From positions 472,964 through 536,963 of the forward strand of contig CBDBCU010000003.1 in the NCBI GenBank assembly GCA_965203435.1: 64,000 nucleotides of DNA, given 5' to 3'. Below are positions 1 to 7,040 of the stretch, one piece after another. How positions within the stretch are numbered: position 1 is the first letter of the stretch; each line of letters starts with the position of its first letter. The stretch comes from CBDBCU01 sp965203435. Its GTDB lineage: Bacteria > Chloroflexota > Dehalococcoidia > Lucifugimonadales > UBA3495. The position numbers and the translations under genes were made by a program. Under the pieces are notes generated by a model. It saw only the letters and a list, made by a program, of their open reading frames with translations, was not told the DNA's origin and did not search any database.

Positions 1-133
1 CCCGGGCCACCGGCTTGCGGGAGGCCAATTCCGCCCCGAAGTGGATAATCAGGGTGTCCGTTTCCCGGCAGTATTCCTCGACCACCGCCGGCAAAGGGGG
101 CAGCTCAGCCCATTGGCGACAAGGTTCGGGCAT
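1..133 (-). CDS. DUF2283-like protein, partial at left edge
   Basis: The gene starts at ATG 133 behind AGGAG and runs off the left end of the window, so only about 44 residues are visible. The segment around PAVVEEYCRETDTLIIHFGA resembles the short DUF2283-like repeat in the next gene upstream (LPELVVEYYPSTQTLVVDD). Its start lies 4 bp past the end of that gene, so it is the last visible member of a seven-gene minus-strand run. The family role is unproven; DUF2283 proteins are often found beside DUF4258-type toxins and are presumed antitoxins. The call rests on position and weak similarity. Confidence 0.55.
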   Translation of the reverse strand, partial: MPEPCRQWAELPPLPAVVEEYCRETDTLIIHFGAELASRKPVAR

Positions 134-137
134 AATC

Positions 138-437
138 TCATCTCCTGTCCGCCGACCGCTTTCCGGCGGCCGGCTTATTTTCCGGTTGCTGCTCAGCCGT
201 TTCCAAGGCGGCGGCGACAAAGGCCGGGAGTTCTAACTCGGCCCCCTCCAATACGAACCCCAGCACCTTGTCCGCCGCGTCGTAAAAGACGGTCAGGCCG
301 TGGGCAATATCCTCGCCATCGCACCGTTTCTGATTGTCGTCGACCACCAGGGTTTGGGTGGACGGGTAATACTCGACCACAAGCTCGGGCAAGGATTCGG
401 ATTCCGGTTCGGGCTGAGTTACGGCGGGTTCTATCAT
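138..437 (-). CDS. Short single-repeat DUF2283-like protein
   Basis: A 99-residue acidic protein with one DUF2283-like unit: a strand of the type VVEYYPSTQTLVVDD near residues 20-35, then a second strand ending in KVLGFVLEGAELELPAF near residues 60-75. The C-terminus is charged (KPAAGKRSADRR). It is about two thirds the size of its upstream neighbours, which carry two units. The ATG at 437 follows AAGGAG, and that site overlaps the stop of the upstream gene (448), so translation is probably coupled. It belongs to the 1-3243 array; a presumed antitoxin or immunity role is inference only. Confidence 0.6.
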   Translation of the reverse strand: MIEPAVTQPEPESESLPELVVEYYPSTQTLVVDDNQKRCDGEDIAHGLTVFYDAADKVLGFVLEGAELELPAFVAAALETAEQQPENKPAAGKRSADRR

Positions 438-447
438 ACTGCTCTCC

Positions 448-903
448 TTATTCCGGCGGCGGCTCTACCAGTACGAAATGGGGGGCCAAGTGTTTTGACG
501 CATTCCGCAAGGCCACGCCCAGCACCGGAATCAGCGAATCATCATCGTCCTCCGGCTCTGGAAAGCCCCAATAGACCACTACCGGATCGGCTTGGGTAAT
601 GCGCGCCGCATCGGCGTGAACGACGCCCCAAGTCAGCGTATCGGCCTCCGGATCGTAGCGGGTAAATTCGCCATCCCCAATCCTGGCCGGAAAGGCGGTG
701 ACATTCACCCGGAAATGGGGGGCCAAGTACCCGGAAGCACCGATTATGAGCAGCCCCACCACCTCCCGTTGGGAATCCTCCCGGAGCTTTACCACCAAAT
801 CCGACGCCGCGTCCGGGTACACCCCCTCCCACGCTACATACTCCGTGGTGATGTTCAGGACATCCCCGTCCGGGGCGGGGTCATGGCTAATGGTCAAAGG
901 CAT
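448..903 (-). CDS. Two-repeat DUF2283-like protein (array member)
   Basis: A 151-residue protein made of two similar halves. The first opens with LTISHDPAPDGDVLNI and ends ASGYLAPHF; the second opens with RYDPEADTLTW and ends ASKHLAPHF. The YDPEADxL signature is what links it to DUF2283. A strongly acidic stretch (EPEDDDDS) lies in the second half. The ATG at 903 has GGAGGT 5 nt upstream. It lies 15 bp from the upstream paralogue and 10 bp from the downstream one, so one polycistronic transcript is likely. No enzymatic motif is visible. If the family acts as antitoxin, this would be an extra copy beyond the one that overlaps the toxin-like gene. Confidence 0.7.
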   Translation of the reverse strand: MPLTISHDPAPDGDVLNITTEYVAWEGVYPDAASDLVVKLREDSQREVVGLLIIGASGYLAPHFRVNVTAFPARIGDGEFTRYDPEADTLTWGVVHADAARITQADPVVVYWGFPEPEDDDDSLIPVLGVALRNASKHLAPHFVLVEPPPE

Positions 904-918
904 CCCGCACCTCCTTAC

Positions 919-1371
919 CTACCCGGCCGACTGCGGCTCTACCGGCTCAAACCAGGGCGACAGATGCTCGGCGGCGTTCAAGAGGGCTGCGCCGACCGGG
1001 ATGATGCGCTGCGGATTCAGATCGTCCCTTTGCCAATACACGGCGATGTCTCCGGTGGCCGGGGAAATCAGCTCCGGATGGTCGTGGGCAACGCCCCAAG
1101 TCAGAATGTCCGCCGCCGGGTTATAGCGGACAAACTGATCGTCGCCAACCCAACGGCAGCCGGTTTCCCCAGCCCCCCGGAAGTGGGGCGCAACCTTGTA
1201 GGAGGCGTAAAGAATCAGCAGCCCCACCACATCCTGCGGGCCGTTTTCCCCTACTTGCACAACGAAATTGGAGTTGGCCGCCAGGCTCCGGCCCACCCAC
1301 CGCCGCCGCGCCAAGGCGATGTTCAAGACATCCACCTCCGGGTCGGGATCGTAGCTAACGGTCAGTTTCAT
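919..1371 (-). CDS. Two-repeat DUF2283-like protein (array member)
   Basis: A 150-residue paralogue of its neighbours. Half one carries LTVSYDPDPEVDVLNIAL and VGLLILYASYKVAPHF; half two carries RYNPAADILTWGVAHD and LLNAAEHLSPWFEPVEP. The C-terminal EPVEP tail recurs in the next paralogue (1398-1853), suggesting recent exchange or duplication. The start at 1371 follows GGAGGAGG 3-5 nt upstream. It has no signal peptide and no membrane segment, so it should be cytosolic. Function is unknown beyond family membership. Confidence 0.7.
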   Translation of the reverse strand: MKLTVSYDPDPEVDVLNIALARRRWVGRSLAANSNFVVQVGENGPQDVVGLLILYASYKVAPHFRGAGETGCRWVGDDQFVRYNPAADILTWGVAHDHPELISPATGDIAVYWQRDDLNPQRIIPVGAALLNAAEHLSPWFEPVEPQSAG

Positions 1372-1397
1372 CCCTCCTCCTTGCCTGCCCGCCGCCG

Positions 1398-1853
1398 CTA
1401 CCCGGCCGCCGGCGGTTCTACCGGCTCAAACCAAGGCGACAGATGCTCGGCGGCATTCAAGAGGGCTGCGCCCAGCGCCGGCGACGACAAATCATCATCG
1501 TCCTCCTCCGGATCCGGAAAGCCCCAATAGACCACCACCGGATAGGCTTGCGTAATGCGCTCCGGGTCGTCGTGGGAAATCCCCCAAGTCAGCGTATCGG
1601 CCTCCGGATCGTAACGGGTAGCCGCGCCCCGACCCGCCCAAACCGGCTCCGGAGAATCCTTTACCCGGAAATAGGGAGCTGCGTACCCGGAACCCCCGAT
1701 AAGGAGCAGCCCGACGACATCCCGGTCATGGTTCTCCCCCACCTTTACCACTAGGTTCATATCGTCCTCCAGGTGCCACCCCACCCAAGGGCGCTGCTCG
1801 GTGGTAATCCTCAGGACATCCCCCTCCGGATCGTAATCAATCGCCAAAGGCAT
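1398..1853 (-). CDS. Two-repeat DUF2283-like protein (array member)
   Basis: A 151-residue paralogue, closest by eye to the 448-903 product: they share ITTE, VVYWGF and the acidic EEDDDDLS region, and it shares the EPVEPPAAG end with other members. Both halves contain the DUF2283-like strand (AIDYDPEGDVLRI and RYDPEADTLTWGIS). The ATG at 1853 is preceded by GGAGGT with a 7-8 nt spacer. A 36-bp gap separates it from the upstream gene and 26 bp from the downstream one. Nothing in the sequence indicates catalysis. Confidence 0.7.
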   Translation of the reverse strand: MPLAIDYDPEGDVLRITTEQRPWVGWHLEDDMNLVVKVGENHDRDVVGLLLIGGSGYAAPYFRVKDSPEPVWAGRGAATRYDPEADTLTWGISHDDPERITQAYPVVVYWGFPDPEEDDDDLSSPALGAALLNAAEHLSPWFEPVEPPAAG

Positions 1854-1889
1854 TGCCGTGCACCTCCATATTCGCCAACCGTCCCGCCC

Positions 1890-2336
1890 CTACCCGGCCG
1901 CCGGCGGTTCTACCGGCACAAACCAAGGGGCAAAATGTTTTGACGCGTTCAAGATAGAAACGCCGATTAGCGGAAAGTAATCCGCATCCTCCGGATCCCG
2001 TTGCCAGTAGGCAACCAGGTACGGATTGTCCTGGGTAATCATTTCCGGGGCCTCGGCGGTGAACCCCAGGGTAAGGGTGTCCGTATCCGGATCGTAGCGG
2101 GCTAGCGGATTATCCCCGGCCGCCGCCGGCGGATCCCCCTGGCTGGGGACGAAAGGCGGGTACAAGTAGTCGGCCGCCCCCTGGATAATCAGTCCCGCCA
2201 CATCGTAGCCGTCCCGGGTCTTGATTTCCGCTACGATGTCGAACATATCTGCGATGCTCGCCCCGTCATAACACGGCGCGCCGGCGCTGACATACAGGAT
2301 GTCAAACTTCGCATCGTAGCTAACGCACAGTTTCAT
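1890..2336 (-). CDS. Two-repeat DUF2283-like protein (array member)
   Basis: A 148-residue, more divergent member. The first half (CVSYDAKFDILYVSAG) has lost the acidic PEAD but keeps the strand pattern; the second half has a canonical RYDPDTDTLTLGF and ends LNASKHFAPWF. The tail VPVEPPAAG matches the 1398-1853 paralogue. The ATG at 2336 has GGAGGAGG just upstream. It sits 24 bp from the upstream gene. The divergence of half one suggests the two halves of each protein evolve separately. Confidence 0.68.
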   Translation of the reverse strand: MKLCVSYDAKFDILYVSAGAPCYDGASIADMFDIVAEIKTRDGYDVAGLIIQGAADYLYPPFVPSQGDPPAAAGDNPLARYDPDTDTLTLGFTAEAPEMITQDNPYLVAYWQRDPEDADYFPLIGVSILNASKHFAPWFVPVEPPAAG

Positions 2337-2360
2337 CCCTCCTCCTTGCCTACCCGCCCC

Positions 2361-2819
2361 CTAGTAAGCCGCCGGCTCGGCCAGCACGAACCAGGGGGCC
2401 AGGTGCTTGGCGGCGTTCCGCAGGGACAGCCCGATGGGATCAAACAAGGGTTCATCCCTCGCTAGGAAATACGGATCGGGCTGCCAGTAGGCGGTCAAAT
2501 CCCCGACTTGGGAGACCATTTCCGGGTCGTCAGTGCTGTTGCCCCAAGTCAGGGTGTCGGTTTCCCGGTCGTAGCGGATATGTTCCGGGTCGCCGGCCTT
2601 GAACGGCGCGCCGGGCCGGCGCAACTGGAAGTAGGGAGCCACATAGCCGGAAGCCCAGAGCATAATCAGGCCCACCGTGTCGCGGCTATCGTCGCTCCCG
2701 GTTTCCACCGCAATATCCCCCAAGGCGGCCGCGGCGAGGGGGGTAGCCGCCACCACATTTCGCCCCGAAGTGATGTCGAGTACGTCGGCTTCCGGGTCAT
2801 ACCGGAAGGTCAGGTTCAT
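2361..2819 (-). CDS. DUF2283-like protein overlapping the toxin-like gene
   Basis: A 152-residue member with FRYDPEADVLDITSG in the first half and RYDRETDTLTWGNSTDD in the second. It is the first DUF2283 gene after the toxin-like gene: its ATG (2819) lies 23 bp inside the 3' end of that gene, and its Shine-Dalgarno GGAGGT is inside the upstream coding sequence, implying translational coupling. This arrangement is repeated twice in the 50143-52145 cluster. By position it is the best candidate for the cognate antitoxin; the downstream paralogues would be additional or redundant copies. Confidence 0.72.
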   Translation of the reverse strand: MNLTFRYDPEADVLDITSGRNVVAATPLAAAALGDIAVETGSDDSRDTVGLIMLWASGYVAPYFQLRRPGAPFKAGDPEHIRYDRETDTLTWGNSTDDPEMVSQVGDLTAYWQPDPYFLARDEPLFDPIGLSLRNAAKHLAPWFVLAEPAAY

Positions 2820-3243
2820 TTCTCACCTCCATATCGCTCAACTTCAGCTGGTTCGCGAAGTAGGCAAAGTCGCCTTCGAGCAACTTTGCCTTGGCCTGGC
2901 TGTGCTTAAATGCCGTGATGATCTTGGTGCCATCCAAGGACACGGCTACGCGCACAACGTTACCGAGATCGGAGACAAAGGCGTAGTGAACGCGGGAGAG
3001 TCCTTGCGGGTTGGTGTAAACCCCGCGTACTACCCAGTTATCCAGGACATACGCCAACCGCTCCCGGGTTATTTCCTTGCGTTCGCTACCCCGCAGGTGG
3101 TCCAGCATATGCTGGGTCAGCCGTCGCCGCTTACCGCCCCCGACGATAGTTTTCCGCCGACTCTCCTTATAGCGGTTGCAGGGCTCGCATTCCGACCGCA
3201 GTCCCCGTTTCCGGCGGCAGTTGGCGCCGCAGCGATGACTCAT
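2797..3243 (-). CDS. Candidate DUF4258/BECR-like toxin with Cys-rich N-terminus
   Basis: A 148-residue basic protein. Residues 1-25 hold four cysteines (CGANC ... CEPC) that could bind zinc. The region from about residue 55 (ITRERLAYVLDNWVVRG) to 120 (VVRVAVSLDGTKIITAFKHS) has the look of DUF4258/RelE-like (BECR-fold) toxins: a helix with Arg, then paired strands ending in an 'ITAF' strand. The ATG at 3243 follows GGAGGAGG. It precedes and overlaps the first DUF2283 gene, matching the known DUF4258-DUF2283 pairing. RNase activity is inference from fold resemblance; no alignment was run, and a DNA-binding protein is possible. Confidence 0.5.
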   Translation of the reverse strand: MSHRCGANCRRKRGLRSECEPCNRYKESRRKTIVGGGKRRRLTQHMLDHLRGSERKEITRERLAYVLDNWVVRGVYTNPQGLSRVHYAFVSDLGNVVRVAVSLDGTKIITAFKHSQAKAKLLEGDFAYFANQLKLSDMEVRNEPDLPV

Positions 3244-3338
3244 TCTAAATCCTCCTCCGCAAAAACCGGTGGATAGCCGCCCGGCGGCGGGCCTGAAGGC
3301 GCCGTCGGGTTAGGCAACGCGGGTTAGCGGAGGAGGGT

Positions 3339-3839
3339 TTAGTTGCGGCGGGCTATCGCCCCGGCCAGGGCGGCGGCGGTGGACAAGACGGCGCGATGGG
3401 GCTGGGCCGGGGAAAGGGCCAAGGCCGGCGTTATCCGCCGGGGGCCCGGGGGTGGGGCCATCAAGAGCCAGCGGCCGGCCAGCCGCCGCAGCCAAGCCAT
3501 CCGGCGGTAGGCCGGCAGCAGCCAATTGCGGCCCGCCGGGGTCTGGAGCAGTTTATACCAGCTCAGTCCCCATTGGCTGAGCCCGGCCAGGGCGACGAAA
3601 GTCAGGGGAATAGCCGCCAGCAGGCCCAGCGGGGTAAAGCTCGCTGCCGGAATGTTGCCCAGGACCGTGGCCGTCGTGGCCAGCAACGGCGCGCCGGTCA
3701 TATAGCAAAACACCAGGATAATCGCCATCACCCCGGCCGCGGCCAAGGCCAGCGGCAGGGCCGCGCCAAGCAGGGCGGCTTTCACAAAGTCCCCGGCCAT
3801 ACGCCAAAGGACGGCGGGCAGTTGGGCAAAGTTTTGCAT
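3339..3839 (-). CDS. Small membrane protein of unknown function
   Basis: A 166-residue protein starting at ATG 3839. Three hydrophobic stretches (about residues 18-50, 52-66 and 70-88: LLGAALPLALAAAGVMAII, LLATTATVLGNI, LLAAIPLTFVALAG) predict membrane segments, followed by a basic Arg/Pro-rich cytoplasmic tail. No family recognised. The downstream region is array 1's upstream flank and the upstream region is a repeat cluster, so it appears to be a single-gene unit. Confidence 0.5.
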   Translation of the reverse strand: MQNFAQLPAVLWRMAGDFVKAALLGAALPLALAAAGVMAIILVFCYMTGAPLLATTATVLGNIPAASFTPLGLLAAIPLTFVALAGLSQWGLSWYKLLQTPAGRNWLLPAYRRMAWLRRLAGRWLLMAPPPGPRRITPALALSPAQPHRAVLSTAAALAGAIARRN

Positions 3840-3880
3840 ATCGGCAGGGTAACATAAGGGCGGACGGAAGTCAACCCCCC

Positions 3881-4068
3881 ACCGTCATTCCCGCGTAAGC
3901 GGGAATCCAATCCCGCCGCCGCTACCGTCATTCCCGCGTAAGCGGGAATCCAATCCCGCCGCCGCTACCGTCATTCCCGCGTAAGCGGGAATCCAGCGGC
4001 GGCTCGCTGATAATGCGGCATCCTAAGGCAGTACCGTTCGGGATTCCCGCTTACGCGGGAATGACGGT
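3881..4068. repeat. dRS3-like repeats, three direct plus one inverted
   Basis: Three direct 28-bp copies start at 3881, 3924 and 3967 (period 43), and one inverted copy lies at 4041-4068. The core is ATTCCCGCGTAAGCGGGAAT, which fits the ATTCCC-N8-GGGAAT pattern of Neisseria dRS3. Each core is itself palindromic, and the outer copies can pair with the inverted copy. It lies between divergent genes. Confidence 0.9.
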
Positions 4069-4199
4069 AGCGGCGGCCGGGAAGGACGGTAGCGGGCGGA
4101 AAGGGCAGTTTATAAATCCGCCGGAATAGGGTATAATTCCCGGCGCCGGCCGGGGCCGCCCGCCGGACACCACAGCGCGCAGCGCGGAAAGATGCGGAA

Positions 4200-4994
4200 A
4201 TGAGCAAACTGCTGGATTTGTTGGAACGGATTCGGGACGGTTCCCCGGCGCCTCTGGGCTTTGGGGCCGCCCGCACGGAAACTTTGCCCGGAATGGCTCT
4301 GGTGGGCCGGGTGCCTCGGCCCGGCCGCCGGCGCCCGCGCGGCTTGACCCGGGCCGCGGCGGCGCAGTTGGACGCCGCCCTGGTCGATGACGCCGCCGGC
4401 CCGGAATATCTGCAGGACCTCGGCGGCCTGTTGCCCGATGTGGCTTGGGGGCCCCGTACGCCGGTCTTGACTCCGGAGGCGGCGCCGGCCTGCCGCCAGG
4501 CCGGGGCCGACCTGATGGCCTTTACCCTGGCCGGGGCCGCCGCCGCCCTGGCCGGGCAGGATGACTTGGCCCGCCTGCTATCCCTGTCTCCGGACTTGGC
4601 CGACCGGGAATTGCGGGCCGTCGCCGCCCTGCCGGTGGACGCCTTTATTCTGGACTTGAAAGAGGTGACCGGCCCCTGGACTTTGGCGGACCTGGTGCGG
4701 GTGGGCGCAATCAGCCGCCGGGTGGATAAGTATGTGCTGGTGGAAGTGTCCCTCCCGCCGATTGCGGCCGATCTGGAGGCCCTGCGGGATACCGGCGTCA
4801 GCGGCCTGGTGGTGGATATTTCGAATCTCAGCCAGACCGCCCTGGCCACCCTGAAAGCCGACTTGCGGGCGATGCCCCGGCCGCGGCCGCGCCGCCGGGA
4901 ACGCCGGGCCGCCACTCTAGGCGGCGCAGCCTTTGCCCCCACCGCCCCTCCGGCCCGGGAACCGGATCCGGAGGACGGGGACGACGATTTATAA
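4200..4994 (+). CDS. Conserved hypothetical protein, barrel-like central region
   Basis: A 264-residue protein from ATG 4200. The middle (about residues 95-215) alternates hydrophobic strands and helices (LRAVAALPVDAFILDLKEV; KYVLVEVSLPP; GVSGLVVDIS), reminiscent of part of a TIM barrel. A basic segment (PRPRPRRRERRA) and an acidic end (DPEDGDDDL) follow. I do not recognise a family or an active site. It is flanked on both sides by dRS3-like repeats and is probably monocistronic. Confidence 0.5.
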   Translation: MSKLLDLLERIRDGSPAPLGFGAARTETLPGMALVGRVPRPGRRRPRGLTRAAAAQLDAALVDDAAGPEYLQDLGGLLPDVAWGPRTPVLTPEAAPACRQAGADLMAFTLAGAAAALAGQDDLARLLSLSPDLADRELRAVAALPVDAFILDLKEVTGPWTLADLVRVGAISRRVDKYVLVEVSLPPIAADLEALRDTGVSGLVVDISNLSQTALATLKADLRAMPRPRPRRRERRAATLGGAAFAPTAPPAREPDPEDGDDDL

Positions 4995-5091
4995 GGGCGG
5001 GGGAATGGGCGGCGGACGGAATCCCCTTTCCCCATCTTGGGCAAGGTGATATACCGGACAGCCTACCCCGTTACCGCCCTTCCCGCCCCCT

Positions 5092-5192
5092 ACCGTCATT
5101 CCCGCGTAAGCGGGAATCCAGGGGTTGCTTGCCGAGGATGGGGCATTATAAGGCCGTGGATTCTGGATTCCCGCTTACGCGGGAATGACGGT
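5092..5192. repeat. dRS3-like inverted pair
   Basis: A 28-bp copy at 5092-5119 and its inverse at 5165-5192 enclose 45 bp. The pair could fold into one stem-loop of about 100 nt, a MITE-like layout that recurs at 6724-6824 and 8807-8891. The rest of the 4995-5282 gap shows no gene. Confidence 0.9.
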
Positions 5193-5282
5193 AAAAGGAT
5201 GGGCAGGATGTTTTCTATAGTCAACTGCCCCCTTTTCCCCATTCCCGACCACTGAACCCAATCCCGCCGGGACGGTAATTCT

Positions 5283-6620
5283 ATGCCCACAATATCCATA
5301 ATCCGGGAAAGCCCGCCCTTGCCCGATTTGCCGGAGCGGCTGCTGGCCCGGCTGTGGCAGCAGCGGGCGGCTAGGCAGCAGGAGTTTCGTACCGACGCCG
5401 GCCGCCGGGTGCGGGTGCTGTATCCGGGGCGGCCCGGCTTGACCGCCGGCCCGGATTTTCGGGATGCCCTGCTGGAAGTGGAGGGCCTGGGTCAGGTGCG
5501 CGGCGATGTGGAACTGCATCGGCGGCAGCAGGATTGGTATGCCCACGGCCACGCCGCCGACCCCAATTATAACGGCGTGGTGCTGCACGCCGCCTTGGAA
5601 TTGTCCCCCGGCGTTACCCGCTTGCAGAACGGCGGGCAAGCCCCGGTCATTTCCTTGGCATCCCTGCTGACGGATGTTGATGGGGATGATGGAGATAGCG
5701 CGGCGGCCGATGTTGTCGACCCGGCCAATCCGGCCAATCCAGTGGATCCGTCGGCCGCATCGGAAACCGATGGCCTGTGGGCCATTCTGGAAAAGCAGGG
5801 CTGGCGGCGGCCGGCGGATGGGGCCGGTTGGGGGGAATTGCTCGACGCCGCCGGCGATGCCCGCTTTCAGGGCAAAAGCGACTGGTTCCGCCGCCTGATG
5901 CAAGAGCAATCGCCGGCGCAGACTTTGTACGAGGGCTTAATGGAGGCCCTGGGCTACCGGGCCAATCGGCAGCCCTTTCTGAAACTGGCGCAGGCCGCGC
6001 CCTGGGCAGCCCTGGCGCAAGAGGCCGCCGCTTATCCCCCGGCGGAACGGGTGTCCATCTTGGAAAGGCGATTGTTGCAACGGGCCGGCTGGCCGCCGGA
6101 TGCCGGGCAAATCGCCGCCGGCCGGGCCCCGGCCGGCTTGGGCTATGGCGCGCCTTTGTCCGCCGCGGAATGGCATTGTTTCCGGGTACGGCCGGCCAAT
6201 CATCCCCGCCGCCGTATTGCCGGGGCCGCCCGCCTGCTGGCCCCCTTTGTCGCTGCAACCGGAAATCCAGCGGCTCTAGGGGACGAATTGACCGCCTTAG
6301 TCGCCGCCGGCCGCCCGGCCGCCTTGACTGCCGCTTTGACCGTGGCCGCCGAGCCGGGCGAAAAGACAGCATACATCGGCCCGCCCCGAGCCCGGGATTT
6401 GGCGGTGAATGTAGTCCTGCCGGTCAGCCACGCCTTGACCGCCGCCGGGACGGAAACCTCCCCGGCCTTGGCCCTCTACCATTCTTTCGGCAAGCTGCAA
6501 GACAACGAACTCACCCGGGAAACGGCGTCCCGGCTGGCCGTGCCGGCTCAAGTCGCCGCTACCGCCCGCCGGCAGCAGGGCTTATTGCATCTGCACCGCC
6601 TGCTCAGCGGCGGGGTTTGA
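5283..6620 (+). CDS. DUF2851 family protein
   Basis: A 445-residue protein. The N-terminal region contains the family landmark: GPDFRDALLEVEG, then RGDVELHRRQQDWYAHGH and NGVVLHAALE (residues about 58-105). The remainder is helical and Ala-rich, with the long C-terminal part typical of DUF2851. The function of the family is unknown; the DVELH...W...GH pattern has been compared to nuclease-like folds but no activity is established. A low-complexity insertion (NPANPVDP) lies near residue 145. Start at ATG 5283; no clear Shine-Dalgarno. Confidence 0.8.
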   Translation: MPTISIIRESPPLPDLPERLLARLWQQRAARQQEFRTDAGRRVRVLYPGRPGLTAGPDFRDALLEVEGLGQVRGDVELHRRQQDWYAHGHAADPNYNGVVLHAALELSPGVTRLQNGGQAPVISLASLLTDVDGDDGDSAAADVVDPANPANPVDPSAASETDGLWAILEKQGWRRPADGAGWGELLDAAGDARFQGKSDWFRRLMQEQSPAQTLYEGLMEALGYRANRQPFLKLAQAAPWAALAQEAAAYPPAERVSILERRLLQRAGWPPDAGQIAAGRAPAGLGYGAPLSAAEWHCFRVRPANHPRRRIAGAARLLAPFVAATGNPAALGDELTALVAAGRPAALTAALTVAAEPGEKTAYIGPPRARDLAVNVVLPVSHALTAAGTETSPALALYHSFGKLQDNELTRETASRLAVPAQVAATARRQQGLLHLHRLLSGGV

Positions 6621-6723
6621 GCGGGCGGTGTCTCAAGACCATCGCATATATAAACCGTCATTCCCGCCCCCTTTCTATCGTCATTGCCCGGCCGCCCCTA
6701 CCGTCCTTCCCGCCGCCCTCTCT

Positions 6724-6824
6724 ACCGTCATTCCCGCGTAAGCGGGAATCCCGCAGTGGCTGGACAAGACTGCGGCATTATAAGTCAGTACCGTCGGGAT
6801 TCCCGCTTACGCGGGAATGACGGT
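6724..6824. repeat. dRS3-like inverted pair
   Basis: Copies at 6724-6751 (direct) and 6797-6824 (inverted). Degenerate relatives of the left half (CCGTCATTCCCG, CCGTCCTTCCCG) occur just upstream at 6650-6720. The rest of the 6621-7040 gap holds a TTGACA at 6916 without a good -10 partner. Confidence 0.88.
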
Positions 6825-7040
6825 GGGGGGCGGCCGGCGGGAAGGACGGTAGAGAGGATGGCGGCAAGGCCGCTTGCCATTAAAAAATTGCTTGGAAAAT
6901 TCCCGAATAATCCTGTTGACAATTGCCAATTTGCTCTGGCACGGTTGCCTTAGGGAAGTCCCGCTATAACCTATTTGCTGACCGGTCGGCATCCGGATTG
7001 ACCGGGCCGGGCGGCCAGCAAGGAAAGAGGAAGTAACGCT

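Noticed and set aside
3881..4068. CRISPR-like direct repeats with 43-bp period
   Set aside because: Only three direct copies, the 15-bp intervals are the same between copies, and single and inverted copies occur all over the window. It is a dispersed palindromic repeat.
4200..4994. Aldolase/CitE-type enzyme assignment for the barrel-like protein
   Set aside because: The strand-helix pattern fits a barrel, but no metal or catalytic motif of these families is seen.
6916..6969. Promoter TTGACA before the GLUG gene
   Set aside because: TTGACA is present at 6916 but no acceptable -10 hexamer is found 16-18 bp downstream.
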